Of a stretch of DNA of 64,000 nt, positions 54,214-64,000 are shown one piece after another. The stretch's first letter is position 1. Each line of letters opens with the position of its first letter. This stretch comes from Bretschneidera sinensis (taxonomy: Eukaryota > Streptophyta > Magnoliopsida > Brassicales > Akaniaceae). The translations under genes were made by a program, and so were the position numbers. The stretch is taken from NCBI GenBank assembly GCA_023935145.1, contig CM043700.1, forward strand, positions 70,693,120-70,757,119. The letters are read 5' to 3'. The notes under the pieces are model-generated. The model searched no databases, was not told the DNA's origin, and saw nothing but the letters and a program-made list of their open reading frames with translations.

Positions 54214-54469
54214 ACATGACATGTCATATGTTCAAATGCATTCATACATATAAGATAACACAATATGAATGAAAATATATATGATGATCATCAATAAATA
54301 TCATAATATCTAATTATTGTACCTAAAACATAATGGGTTCCAAAAATTATATAAATCCAATAACCAAAATATTAAAGCATAAATAACTCCCACTAACCTA
54401 ATACATCAAAAGACTTAAAAAAACCCATACTGTCAACATGTTTTTTTTTTTTAAAAAAAAAAAGGGTTT

Positions 54470-54795
54470 CAGACCTTTAGTTAGGGGATCAACATCTATG
54501 TAAACTCTCTAAGAAAGACCAAATATACCACGGGATCTATCCCTACGGATCTCAACATCAAGAAATATGGACGTTTCACCAAGATCTTTCATATCAAACA
54601 TACTAGACAACAACTATTTTGTCTCATATAATAACCCAAGATCATTACTAGCAAGCAAAATATCATCCACATAAAGAACTAGGTAAATAAATTTGCTCTC
54701 ACTGACCTTTAGGTATATGCATTGATCTATCTTATTCTCCCCAAAACCAATAGAAGTCAACACCTCATCAAATTTTAGGTACCACTAATATCAGT
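54470..54795 (-). pseudogene. Copia reverse transcriptase fragment
   Basis: The minus-strand frame reads FDEVLTSIGFGENKIDQCIYL, then FIYLVLYVDDILLASNDLG with the catalytic YVDD, then SSMFDMKDLGETSIFLDVEI. A stop or two and the loss of upstream RT and downstream RNase H make it a fragment. Confidence 0.8.
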
Positions 54796-54933
54796 ATAAA
54801 CTACTTCTAGAAGATCAAAACTACGAGTTAAGCCATTTTCTTGGTTTTGATTAACTTTCCCTAATATAATCAACACAATTCTCCATATCCCAAAAAATAA
54901 AGAGTGGGTAAAATGTTATCCCTAACAAGCCTT

Positions 54934-55090
54934 TCAACTCTCTCTAGAAATGTGACTTAGGTGCATATGCCATAAAGCAGACTTTACATCCTCCTTCCAT
55001 ATCTTATAATTCAATCCAGTCAAGATTTCAATGGTTGTTTGGTATTGTTCACAAAAATGAGATTGATTCAAGAAAAGAATACAACATAGT
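54934..55090 (-). pseudogene. Copia gag fragment
   Basis: EILTGLNYKIWKEDVKSALWHMHL on the minus strand is the start of a copia gag domain (usually LxGxNYxxWKxxxxxxL). It lies directly upstream of the RT piece, showing that everything between was deleted. Confidence 0.6.
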
Positions 55091-55511
55091 AGTAAAAGGG
55101 CTATAACCAACATATTCCAAAATAGAAAATCTAAGAGTATCGTTATAAACTTCCCTTTGGGCAAATAGTACAACAAACACATAAAAACTCTACACATGAA
55201 GCATATGAAGACAATGTTTCAGTTTTCGAAGGATCTGCCCATTTTGGGTAGACAAACCTTCTAAACCGACCCATCATCTTCCAACAGTGTTCCATATATT
55301 TCCACAAATTACAGCATATAACTACCCCTTTTGGGCAAGTAATTGCATGATGCAATTGAAATCATGCCACAACATATTTTAGTGAAATCCCACGAGTATC
55401 AATGAGTGTGCCACTTTAGTAGCTAACACCCACATCAACCCATGAAATTTCCCAAAACCGGGTTAAACAGTAATCATCTTGCAACATGTTTTGGTAAAAT
55501 CACATAAGTAT

Positions 55512-56815
55512 TGATAAGTTCTTAAATAGTCATATTTAAGCCCCTTAATTTACACTTGCTATGCTCTTTATTTATCTATTTCTGTGGATTCTACTTCATT
55601 TTCATGTTTTATGTGTTTTTCACAGGACTTGGACAAAAAGATGATAATTTGGAGCTTTTAGAAGCAAAAGTTAAGTTCTGCCATCCAGCAAGGTGCGTTC
55701 AAGCGCACCCCCTTGAGATCGAGCGCACATGAGCACGAATGCACTTGAAGAAGGCTCGAGCTCACACATGCGCTCGAGTGCATCCCGCATACGCTCGAGT
55801 GCAATTACTCTAGAGGCGGCAGAGCTAGATATGGAAAGAAGTCTCCAAACTCCAAATAGGAAATTAGGGTCTTGGGACACCATGAGGACCCTATAAATAC
55901 CCCTGTAAAACACATAAACCATACCTTTTTGTTTGAGTCTCGAAGTAACAAGATTAGGGAGGAATTGACTACTCGTCTCCTGAGTCTTCTTCAGTTTTAG
56001 TTTTCTGTTTTTATTTCATTATGTTTAGAATGTTTAGTTTAAATAGTATGTGTAACTAAACTCTTATAGGGCTCGATTGAAGCCTTAGTTATGCTTTTCC
56101 ACATGCTTATTCATTGATTATTTTTGCTATAGCCTTGTTAGAATGTTTAACTTGATTAATACCTGTTTGTATTTAAATTCCTCATATGTGTGTACCTGAT
56201 CAACATATGCCACATATGTGTGTACCGGTGTGGTATGGATAAGTTAGTCGAATCAATTTGGATGATCGAGTCTTGGGTTTGACATTAGTAATAAGGGATA
56301 TCCACATCGGATTCTCGGGTTAATCAACATAGGAAACCGAGAGCGGACCAAGCTCTAGGTCCCGTGTGGTTGCCGATCTCCACAGCCCTCATGCTCTCTC
56401 AAGGAACAACTCAGTATACACCCATGCTAAATCCCTTAAGAGAGAAAAGAGTTAGAGTATACACCATGCCTAACTCGTTGCATAGGGAGATCAATAGCCT
56501 AAGGTGTGGGCCAAGCCCTTAGGTTGGCAACCATTAAATATTCATGATAAGATTAGAGCATTGACACTTTACCTAGTGGAAAAGTATAATTAGTGGTGGA
56601 TATCGCAGTCCTATGTTCTCATTATTATTATTCACTCACAATCAATCAGTTATTTCTCTTTTTACTTTGAAGAAACTAATTCTAAATTGAAAGTCACCAA
56701 TCCCTGTGGAAATGATCTCGCACTTGCACACTATGCTATCACTGATCTTGTGCACTTACAAGTAAAACTATGACGGTTATTTGCCTATTTATTTAGGTAG
56801 ATAATCGTCACAACA
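55512..56815 (+). repeat. 5' LTR of Athila-like element 2
   Basis: This 1304-bp LTR begins TGATAAGTTC and ends CGTCACAACA. It has a cluster of TCGA-centred palindromes at 55690-55805 and a TATA-like ctataaatac (about 55890). The ends resemble those of element 1, but the bodies differ. Confidence 0.9.
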
Positions 56816-56821
56816 AGTTTT

Positions 56822-56839
56822 TCGTGTTGTTACCGGATA
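56822..56839 (+). other. Degenerate primer-binding site of Athila-like element 2
   Basis: tcgtgttgttaccggata matches the 18-nt Athila primer site of element 1 at about 11 positions, and the placement six bases after the LTR is the same. It would prime poorly. Confidence 0.6.
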
Positions 56840-57119
56840 TTCCGTTAAATTTCCTTTTAGAATTAATTTTTTTTCATTTCATTTAATTATTGTTATTTCC
56901 TTTTTATTCTATTCCATTCTTAATTATTGTGTTTATTTTATTTTTCGTTTCATTAAAACCCTAATCAATTTCTTTTTTCTCTGTTTCAGGTACTCCAGGA
57001 GAGCTTTCTATGTCACTTGCGATCAAGCGCACCCTCCTGTGCGATCGAGTGCAATTGAGGTAGAGAGTCATCCGAGCAGCAGTATTTGACTGTTGCACTT
57101 ACTTAACTGCCACTGATTC

Positions 57120-58214
57120 ATGCACGGACGTCGATCCAAGCATCTGACATTTCTTCCCCTTGATCTCGAGCTAGAGAGGACTATTCAAAAAAGGTTTAGA
57201 GATAACTCGGAAGAGGTACAAGGAGGAATCGAGGAAGAGATACTAGTGGCGGAACAGATAGCCGAGCAGCAACCACCTGAGCAGAGGTCGATGAAGCAGT
57301 CCTTCATCCCGCAGAACCTTGATCAACCTTTGTGCATTGCGTATCAACCTGAGGCAGAAGGAAACTACTACATATCTCCGCAGATACTCAGTGCACTGAC
57401 TCACTTTAGGGGTACACCTTGTGAGGATCCACATTTGCACCTTCGAGAGTTCTTCGACCTTTGCAAATTCCAGCACATTCGAGGCTTAGACCAAGAAGGA
57501 ATAAGGTTAATTCTTTTCCTTTTTTCCTTAAAAGATAATGTTAAATTATGGTATAATTCTTTGCTTGCAGTTTCCATCCACACTTGGGATGAGTTGGCTA
57601 GCAAATTTCTAAGGAAGTTCTTCCCAGCCCAAAAGACGAGGCAAATGAGGAAGGAAATTCAATCCTTCCAACAAAAAGATGGAGATATATTTTTCGAGGC
57701 CTGAGGACACTTCAACGAGCTACTACTCAAGTGCCCACACCACAACCTACCCCAAGACGAACTGGTACAATTTTTCTATGAAGGTTTGAGTGACTCTAAC
57801 AAAAATATTGTTGATTCAGGTTGTGGAGGAATGCTGATGGAAAAGAGCAGCGAAAAGGCGATGGGACTTTTCGAAACCCTAAGCGAACACACGCAGCAGT
57901 TCTCCTCTCGAGGTAGACATATAACTAAGAGTAAGGGTATGTATGAGGTAAGCCTAAATGGAGGATCATCTCCTCAAATAGCTACTGTGGAGAAGAAACT
58001 TGATCTATTAGTTAAAGCTATGGCTACTCAAAACACCTCAACGAACCCACAAGCTACAACACTCCAGGTATGTGCCATTTGCCCACAATTTGATCATAAT
58101 ACTGATACATATCCCTTGTATTCATCTGCAGATCATGAACAATCCAACTTTGTGGGACCAAATAACTATCCGTCGAAGAACAACCCCTATGCAAACACCT
58201 GCAACCCTGGCTAG
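57120..58214 (+). pseudogene. Athila-like gag (element 2), interrupted by stops
   Basis: The first open part, 57120-57704 (194 codons), contains the retrotransposon-gag core: PQILSALTHFRGTPCEDPHLHLREF, LFLFSLKDNVKLWYNSL, WDELASKFLRKFFP. A TGA at 57702 interrupts it. The frame resumes at once (GHFNELLLKCPHHNLPQDEL) and runs to 58214 with CAICPQFDHNTDTYP. That is a degenerate zinc knuckle in which the last Cys is Tyr and the Gly before His is Asp. A TAG then sits inside the conserved CNPG..NHLNFSW motif. Gag would assemble particles; this copy cannot give a full protein without readthrough. Confidence 0.82.
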
Positions 58215-58698
58215 CGGAACCATCTAAATTTCTCATGGAGCAACAATCAAAACAATCAAGGGCAGCAAAGAAACTTCCAACCAGCAACCCAATCTGTGCC
58301 TGAACCAAAGAAGAATGACCTCGAAAGTCTTGTGAGGCAACTAGCGTCTCAGTAGCAACAAATCCTAAATAAATATGAACAATTCATGGAAGAGTCAAGG
58401 CAATTTCGGACTGAAATGAGGCAAATCACTGCAAAACATGATCAAGCCATTCAATGACTAGAGGTATAAATGGGACAATTGGCCAAGGAATTAAGTACCA
58501 GAAAACAAGGAGAGCTCCCAGCCCAGCCACTACCTAATTCAAGAGGCCATCAGCAACTGAATGCTGTAACAAACTTAAGAAGTGGTAAGATCATCGGCAC
58601 CAATGAGCCTACACAAGCATCTCCAGACCAAGCCTCCACATCTAAGGTAAGTAAGATGGAAAAAGGTAAATACACCTCCACCTTTCCCTCAAAGGTTA
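58215..58698 (+). pseudogene. Athila-like gag C-terminal part (element 2)
   Basis: The frame continues after the stop as NHLNFSWSNNQNNQGQQ and a coiled-coil-like DLESLVRQLAS...QQILNKYEQFMEESRQF, with stops near 58353, 58456 and 58467. The open part 58470-58709 carries MGQLAKELSTRKQGELPAQP and LRSGKII, the normal end of Athila gag. A frame change between about 58650 and 58670 leads into the protease frame. Confidence 0.7.
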
Positions 58699-59598
58699 GT
58701 GAAGCCTAAAAAAGAAACTAAAATGATTGACATTTTTGAAACTTTGAAAAAGGTAGAAATAAATATTCCTTTATTAGATGCAATAAGACAACTTCCTGCT
58801 TATGCTAAGTTTTTAAAAGATTGTTGCTCTAACAAACGAAAATTTCAAGAATATGAGACGGTAACCTTGACCGAAGAGGTGAGTGTTGTACTATTAAGAA
58901 AACTACCACCTAAACTAAAAGATTCGGGTAGTTTTACTATTCCTTGCAGGCTAGGTGACCAGATTTTCGAGCATGCGCTATTGGACCTAGGAGCGAGTGT
59001 CAATTTGTTACCTTATAGTGTATTCGAGACACTAGATTTAGGGGAACTCCAACCAACCTCCATTACTTTGCAATTGGCTGACAGAAGCATCAAACGACCA
59101 AGAGGTATCCTCGAGGATGTTTCGGTAAAAGTAAGTAAATTTATTTTACCTACTGATTTTATTATACTAGACATGGAGGAATTCCATATGCCTGTACCAC
59201 TCCCTATCATCTTAGGGAGACCATTTATGATCACTGCTAACACAAACATTAATGTGAAAAGGGGCATTGTCACTATAAGAGTAAATGATGAAGAGGTAGA
59301 ATTTAAAATATTTAATACATTAGACTCCACTAAAACTAATAATGAGTGTTATAATGTGAGCTTCATGCAAGGTATTGGTGAAAAAATGTCTAAAGTCCAT
59401 TGCACTATTCCATTGGAGACCATCCCCAACCATGCTGACACGAGATTGGACATTAAGCCAGAGGATGATAACGTGATTAAGGATATTAATGGAGCTGTGC
59501 ACACCATCAAGAACACACCCAAGCTTCCAAGTAAGTGTAATCTCAAATTTAAAAATCTTGCATTTACTAATACTACTTTTTCTTATTTTATTGACTAG
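58699..59598 (+). pseudogene. Athila-like aspartic protease region (element 2), open but detached from pol
   Basis: This 299-codon open frame holds the lead-in DIFETLKKVEINIPLLDAI and KLPPKLKDSGSFTIPC, then the protease active site HALLDLGASVNLLP. The Asp is about residue 96, and DLGA is the usual form in this lineage. LQLADRSIKRPRGILEDV and PIILGRPFMIT follow. It is the best preserved retroelement ORF in the window. After it the frame should lead into RT, but it runs into unrelated residues and stops, so RT to integrase has been deleted. Confidence 0.85.
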
Positions 59599-60556
59599 GC
59601 ACCCAAATTGGAGACAAATCAGCTGTCGACGGCACTGGAACCACCTGATGGGGGTCCTAAGTGCCTCCTTCAAAGGACATAGCCTTAAAGCTACTATAGA
59701 GAGCACCTGAGCAATTCCACTTGCATAACATATAGCTCAAGTGCCTCTATCGAGGTTAGTGGTACAGAGGCCACTACAAGTTGGTATGATTGTATCGTTC
59801 CTATTTTTACCTTAATTCATTTCTTTACTATTAACTCCTTTTGCTATTAACAAAATTATATGTCGTGCGATCGAGCGCACACCACATGCGCTTGAGCATC
59901 TTCTTGCCCTGCACCCCAATGAGCGCGAGCGCACTACATTAAGCAGTTTCGCACACATGCGATCGAGCGCACTTCACTATGTGCTCGAGCGCATTCAGGG
60001 TAGAAGGCACGTGAGGATTTTTAAATACACTCAGCTCAGAAACCCATTTCTCATCTATGTGCTCAAACGCACTCAAGCTACGCTCTCTCGCACTCACACC
60101 GCCAACTGCTCTTAAAACTCATCCTCTAAGCTAACTAACCACCAACACACCACTCCGACCACCACATTTTCACCGCTCCTCCGTCACACTCACCACCCTA
60201 CTGCCGTGCATCACCTATCCACAAGACCATCTTCCCCTGAAATTTCCCAAATCCAATACGGTATGCAAACCGATTTTTGTCCACTTACATGCACACCCTC
60301 ACATACGGTTCTTAATCTTGAGTTTACGTATTCATATATGTTTATCTTATGTGTTGATTGGGTATTTTTACACTTGCAGGAGGTTGGGATCAAGTGTGTA
60401 TAAATTCTATAGCTTCTGGTTTTTGGTGCATATAAAGTATTCGACCTATTGCCTGACCGAGTACGATCGAACCCACTTGAATCTGTGCGATCGAGCACAC
60501 AAGCAGTTGCGCACGAGCGCAATCAAACCAGAAACAACACTATTTTTCCACAACAC
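59599..60556 (+). other. Spacer with repeated GATCGAGCGC-type motifs
   Basis: This is the deletion junction region plus a leader for the following ORF. TGCGATCGAGCGCA-like motifs occur at 59865-59880, 59885-59900, 59930, 59955-59970, 59980, 60060-60080 and 60485-60520. No domain-bearing ORF is present. Confidence 0.65.
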
Positions 60557-61693
60557 ATGGTTTCCACATCCCGAGCTTCCAGTAGTCGCCGCCAGGCATC
60601 CCGACCCAGTTTCGAACAACGTGAAATACTGTTCGAGACCACATTCAATGTAGATGCGAACTTCAAGAGTTTGGACGCCACAAGATGAACGGTCCAAGAG
60701 TTCAAGAACAGGGGACTCAAGTGGCTGTTCAAGCCAGTCTGCTGGACGACATACACCCGATTTATGGTCAGCTTCTACGAGAACCTGACCTATGACTACA
60801 CCAGGCCAGAGATCTTATCTTCCTCAGTCCATGGTAGATTCATAGAGCTGACCACCACCGACATAGCCGGCTCTTTACACTGCTGTGATGAGTCCCCACC
60901 AGAGGACAACCACATAGAGGAGTAGCCTAAGCCATTCTCTCTCCCACACATCATAGATAATATGTGTGTAGGTCAGTATGCAAACCGCCACAACAATGCG
61001 AGGAGCCGATCGAGGTTGCCTCCCCGTTTATGGTTCATTGACTCAGTCCTGCAGCGTAATATGTGTCATTTGGGGCACAAGACACAGAGGCGGGATTAGT
61101 TCTTACAGGCTCTCTACGCCTTTCACCGGGGTCATTGGTACTCCATTCCAGTGACCATATGGAGTCAGATACACAAGTTCTAGGATGGAGTACATAACCG
61201 ACAGATGACCACAGCTAATGCCTGAGGCATTCCTTTCCCCTTTTTGCTCAGTCACATCTTCAAGAAGAAGAGGATTAGAGACTCCTCTATAGATGGCTCG
61301 GTTAGTGACCATCCTTTCTTTGGGAGAGCCCAGTGGAGCCTCAACCAGTCTCACATGCCCCGAGGCCCCCGAGTACAGATTCCAGCTGACGAGCCCATAG
61401 CAGATGATTTGATGGAGGCCGAGCATCCACCAGTGAGCCCTTCATGGGAGGAGGACCAGCCAGACATGGAATCGATGGAGTATCAGCACCTCTTAGATAA
61501 GTTGTCTTCCTTCCGTTGTGAGCTGTCCAACATCCGTCGGGAGGATCGTGAGGCAGCTCATTTGATCCATCAACGGATTGATGGGTTAGAGGCGCAATTT
61601 ACACTACAGGAGGCGATGCTACAGGCCATCCTTGACCGCCTACCTCCTGTACCTGGCACCTCTTCGAATGCACCCATAGATGATCAGCAGTGA
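60557..61693 (+). pseudogene. ORF in envelope position of Athila-like element 2 (plant transposon protein type), with stops
   Basis: One continuous frame of about 378 codons contains several internal stops (near 60686, 60923, 61097, 61181 and 61223). The N-terminus is Ser/Arg-rich and is followed by FEQREILFETTF. A globular part has wording like FMVSFYENLTYDYTRPEI ... RFIELTTTDIAGSL, resembling the family annotated in plant proteomes as 'putative plant transposon protein'. The last 149 codons (61244-61693) are open: a basic patch KKKRIRDSS, an acidic linker, and a Leu/Arg-rich probable coiled coil (YQHLLDKLSSFRCELSNIRR...). I see no signal peptide or membrane segment, so a true envelope role is not supported. 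Its function is unknown. Confidence 0.6.
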
Positions 61694-63130
61694 AAGGATA
61701 CCCTGTTTGGCTGAAGACGTAAAACTTAGCACTCATGGGAGGCACCCTAGACATATTCTTTTCATTTTAGTACTTTTCTTTTGTTTATATTTATAATTAC
61801 ATGTCTATTATTTATATTTCTTGTTTTTCGGCACAACGTTTATTTTTCTTTGTCAGGTATTTAGTACGTGCATCCAGTTCAAGTTTAGGAGCGTGTAACA
61901 ACCAAAGCAAGCAACCTAGTTCTCCATCTCCCAGGTCAGATCTTTCCATGCCACACACATTGGGGATAATGTGTACTTTAAGTTTGGGGATAATGGGAGA
62001 TACTTTTTCGCACACACTCACACACTTGAAACACATGCACGCACTAGGTCCCAGTTTTTTTAGGAAAGATAAATGCATGTTCATTTGATAACAAAAATTT
62101 TGGTTGATTTAAAAATTTGATAACACTTTATTAGTAAGCTTAAAAACTAGAACACATAGTCTTGTAATAGGAATTTTACAAAGTTAGTTACCTACCTCAA
62201 GGCACCTAAGAATTCATGAGTTTGATCCAAATTTGCACAAGCATATTTAGCACGCATTTGTGTGGGGTATGACACATAATTCTTTTATATATGTTTCCAT
62301 AACCTAACTGTAATCAGATAACTTGTTAAAAAGAACACTTTGGCATAAGAAAAATAAAGAAAAATATTCATCATGCAAAAAGAAAATCGAAAGTTTCTAA
62401 TGATCATTAAAAACTTTCCACTGAGGAACTAGGCCTCTTGCCTCAGTAAGCAATGAGTGTTCACGTCAAAAGTTGGGAAGTAAGCCTTTAATGATCATAA
62501 TAAAAAATTTCACCAAGTAACTGGGCCTCTTGCCTCAGTAAGCATTGAGTGTTCACATCAAAAGGTGGGAATTTCATTTAGAAGTATTAAAACCTGTTAG
62601 TTCTGTAGCCTTTTTGACTCGAGTTAGTAAGTCCTTAGGGGTGTCTTTACACTTAATGCCCTAAAACCATCTGGTTTGGAAGTCATTGGCCAAACACTCG
62701 TTACAATGGTAAATTAGAAAGCTCGATAGAACTCAACATGGCAAAGATCGCATGATAAAAGAAAAGAAAAAGAATGAAGCATTATGCCATTTTTGTTCTC
62801 TTTGATAAGGAATTTGATAAAGGTTTGGGCATCGAAACACTATACACTAAAATTATGTGAAAATCCCATCTTATATGTGTAACTCATCACACACAAATCA
62901 AACTTGTGATGCCTTAAGCCAACCTTAGGTAAGTAACATGAACTTTTGAAAATCCTTTTTCAATACAAAAATGTGTTTTTATTATAAGCTTACTCATGAA
63001 CGGTTATTATAGTTTTATGCACAACCCAAATCTTTGAGTATCACGAAAATGAATTTATCTTTAATTTTGTTTCAACATAGTCTTTTGTTTTGTATTGCTA
63101 AGGGACTAGTAATATGTAAGTTTGGGGGTG
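61694..63130 (+). other. 3' untranslated region of Athila-like element 2
   Basis: It shares several blocks with element 1: ggctgaagacgtaaaactta (61709), AAGTTTGGGGAT (61980), a duplicated cctcttgcctcagtaagca segment (62437 and 62530) and tttttgactcgagttagtaa (62610). The polypurine tract aagtttgggggtg (63118-63130) directly precedes the 3' LTR. Confidence 0.75.
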
Positions 63131-64000
63131 TGATAAGTGCTTAAATAGTCATATTTAAGCCCCTTAATTTACACTTGTTAGGCTCTTTATTTATCTATTT
63201 CTATGGATTCTACTTCATTTTCGTGTTTTATGTGTTTTTTATAAGACTTGGACAAAAATATGATAATTTGGAGCTTTTAGAAGCAAAGGTCAAGTTCTGC
63301 CATCCAGCAAGGTGCGCTCGAGCTCACCCCCCTTGAGATCGAGCACACAAGAGCACGAGCACACTTGAAGAAAGCTCGAGCACACACATGCGCTCGAGCA
63401 CATCCTACATATGCTTGAGCACAATTACTCCAGAGGCGACAAAGCCAGATAAGGAAAGAAGTCTCCAGACTCCAAATAGGAAATTAGGGTTTCGGGACAC
63501 CATGAGGACCCTATAAATAACCCTGTAAAGCACATAAATCATACCTTTTTGTTTGAGTCTCGAAGTAGCAAGCTTAGGAGAGGAATTGACGACTCGTCTC
63601 CCGAGTCTTCTTCGGTTTTAGTTTTCTGTTTTTATTTCATTATGTTTAGAATGTTTAGTTTAAATAGCATGTGTAACTAAACTCCTATAGGGCTCGATTG
63701 AAGCCCTAGTTATGCTTTTCCACATGCTTATTCATTGATTATCTTTGTTATAGCCTCGTTAGAATGTTTAACTTGATTAATACCTGTTTGTATTTAAATT
63801 TCTCATATGTGTGTGCCTAATCAACGTATGCATATGGTATGGATAAGTTAGTCAAATCAATTTGGATGACCGAGTCCTGGGTTCGACATTAGTAACAAAG
63901 GATATCCACACTGGATTCCTAGGTTAATCAACATGGAAAACCGGGAGCGGACCAAGCCCTAGGTCTCGTGTGGTTGCCGATCTCCACAGCCCTCATGCTC
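63131..64000 (+). repeat. 3' LTR of Athila-like element 2 (partial)
   Basis: It is collinear with the first 870 bp or so of 55512-56815, including the TCGA palindrome cluster (63310-63425), and is cut by the window end. One deletion relative to the 5' copy removes a cacatatgtgtgtaccgg-like segment near 63830. Confidence 0.9.

Larger units (their letters stand above)
53290..55511 (-). mobile_element. Minus-strand Ty1/copia remnant
   Basis: On the minus strand the order is gag start (about 55090-54940), RT (54790-54470), a duplicated region, a polypurine tract (caagggagaga, 53579-53589) and an LTR beginning TGTTGGAATTTTTCA (ending near 53575 and extending left to perhaps 53290). The 5' LTR was not found; the Athila-like element 2 begins at 55512 and probably split the copia copy, so its missing part may lie beyond the window. 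Much of pol is deleted. Confidence 0.65.
55512..64000 (+). mobile_element. Athila-like Ty3/gypsy retrotransposon 2 (3' end beyond window)
   Basis: Direct LTRs start at 55512 and 63131, the second cut by the window end. The order is 5' LTR, degenerate primer site, gag, protease, a spacer rich in GATCGAGCGC motifs, an ORF in the envelope position, a long 3' UTR, polypurine tract and 3' LTR. RT, RNase H and integrase are missing between 59600 and 59860. It is thus a non-autonomous derivative. The left flank ends agtat; the right duplication cannot be seen. Confidence 0.88.

Noticed and set aside
61244..61693. Separate 149-codon gene
   Set aside because: It is in the same frame as, and continuous with, the preceding envelope-position ORF, separated only by a stop.

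Overview
This is a repeat-dominated plant nuclear interval. The evidence is plant-type LTR retrotransposons (Tat-like and Athila-like Ty3/gypsy, several Ty1/copia, a chromovirus-type LTR), L1-type LINE remnants with DUF4283-like and zf-RVT-like regions, MITEs, long AT-rich spacers and one intron-containing trihelix transcription factor gene of the plant GT-3 type. The host is an angiosperm, probably a eudicot; the species cannot be read from the sequence. No rRNA, tRNA gene, CRISPR array or organellar segment was seen.

Layout. 1-2.7 kb: AT-rich sequence with a minus-strand LTR plus primer-binding-site remnant. 2758-14352: an LTR-bounded, decayed minus-strand Tat-like element inserted inside a MITE. 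It holds gag, PR, RT, RNase H and IN remnants, an antisense (plus-strand) gene with its own TATA box between pol and the 3' LTR, a nested solo LTR, and a 48-bp hairpin-bearing tandem array beside the 3' LTR. 14.4-21.1 kb: the only host gene, a two-exon GT-3 trihelix factor (17135-18124), in an AT-rich setting with two more copies of the MITE. 21.1-23.8 kb: a copia gag fragment between two (TA)n tracts, then a truncated chromovirus-type LTR. 23.8-35.5 kb: a second, more decayed Tat-like locus made of a long hairpin-bearing repeat array and minus-strand PR/gag remnants. The array is split by an Athila-like element (24827-30654) with complete LTRs and a perfect ATAGC target duplication. 35.7-41.5 kb: LINE fragments, two MITE-like inverted repeats and a small LTR element. 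41.5-52.3 kb: a decayed plus-strand LINE broken by a solo copia LTR (44754-45684, TSD CTAAT), an unassigned 0.9-kb segment, and a copia element (48063-51873, TSD AGATC). 53.3-55.5 kb: a minus-strand copia remnant. 55512 to the end: a second Athila-like element that keeps gag, protease and an ORF in the envelope position but lacks RT, RNase H and IN; its 3' LTR runs off the window.

Nearly all coding capacity belongs to broken transposable elements: no element has a complete open gag-pol. The insertion order is readable: MITE, then Tat, then solo LTR; Tat-derived array, then Athila; LINE, then solo LTR and copia. The least explained signals are (i) tandem arrays whose every unit carries complementary arms, found in both Tat-like loci, (ii) the antisense gene with a core promoter, (iii) TCGA-centred palindrome families iterated in LTRs and internal regions, and (iv) 3' untranslated blocks shared by the two otherwise different Athila-like elements, including repeated polypurine-tract-like motifs.
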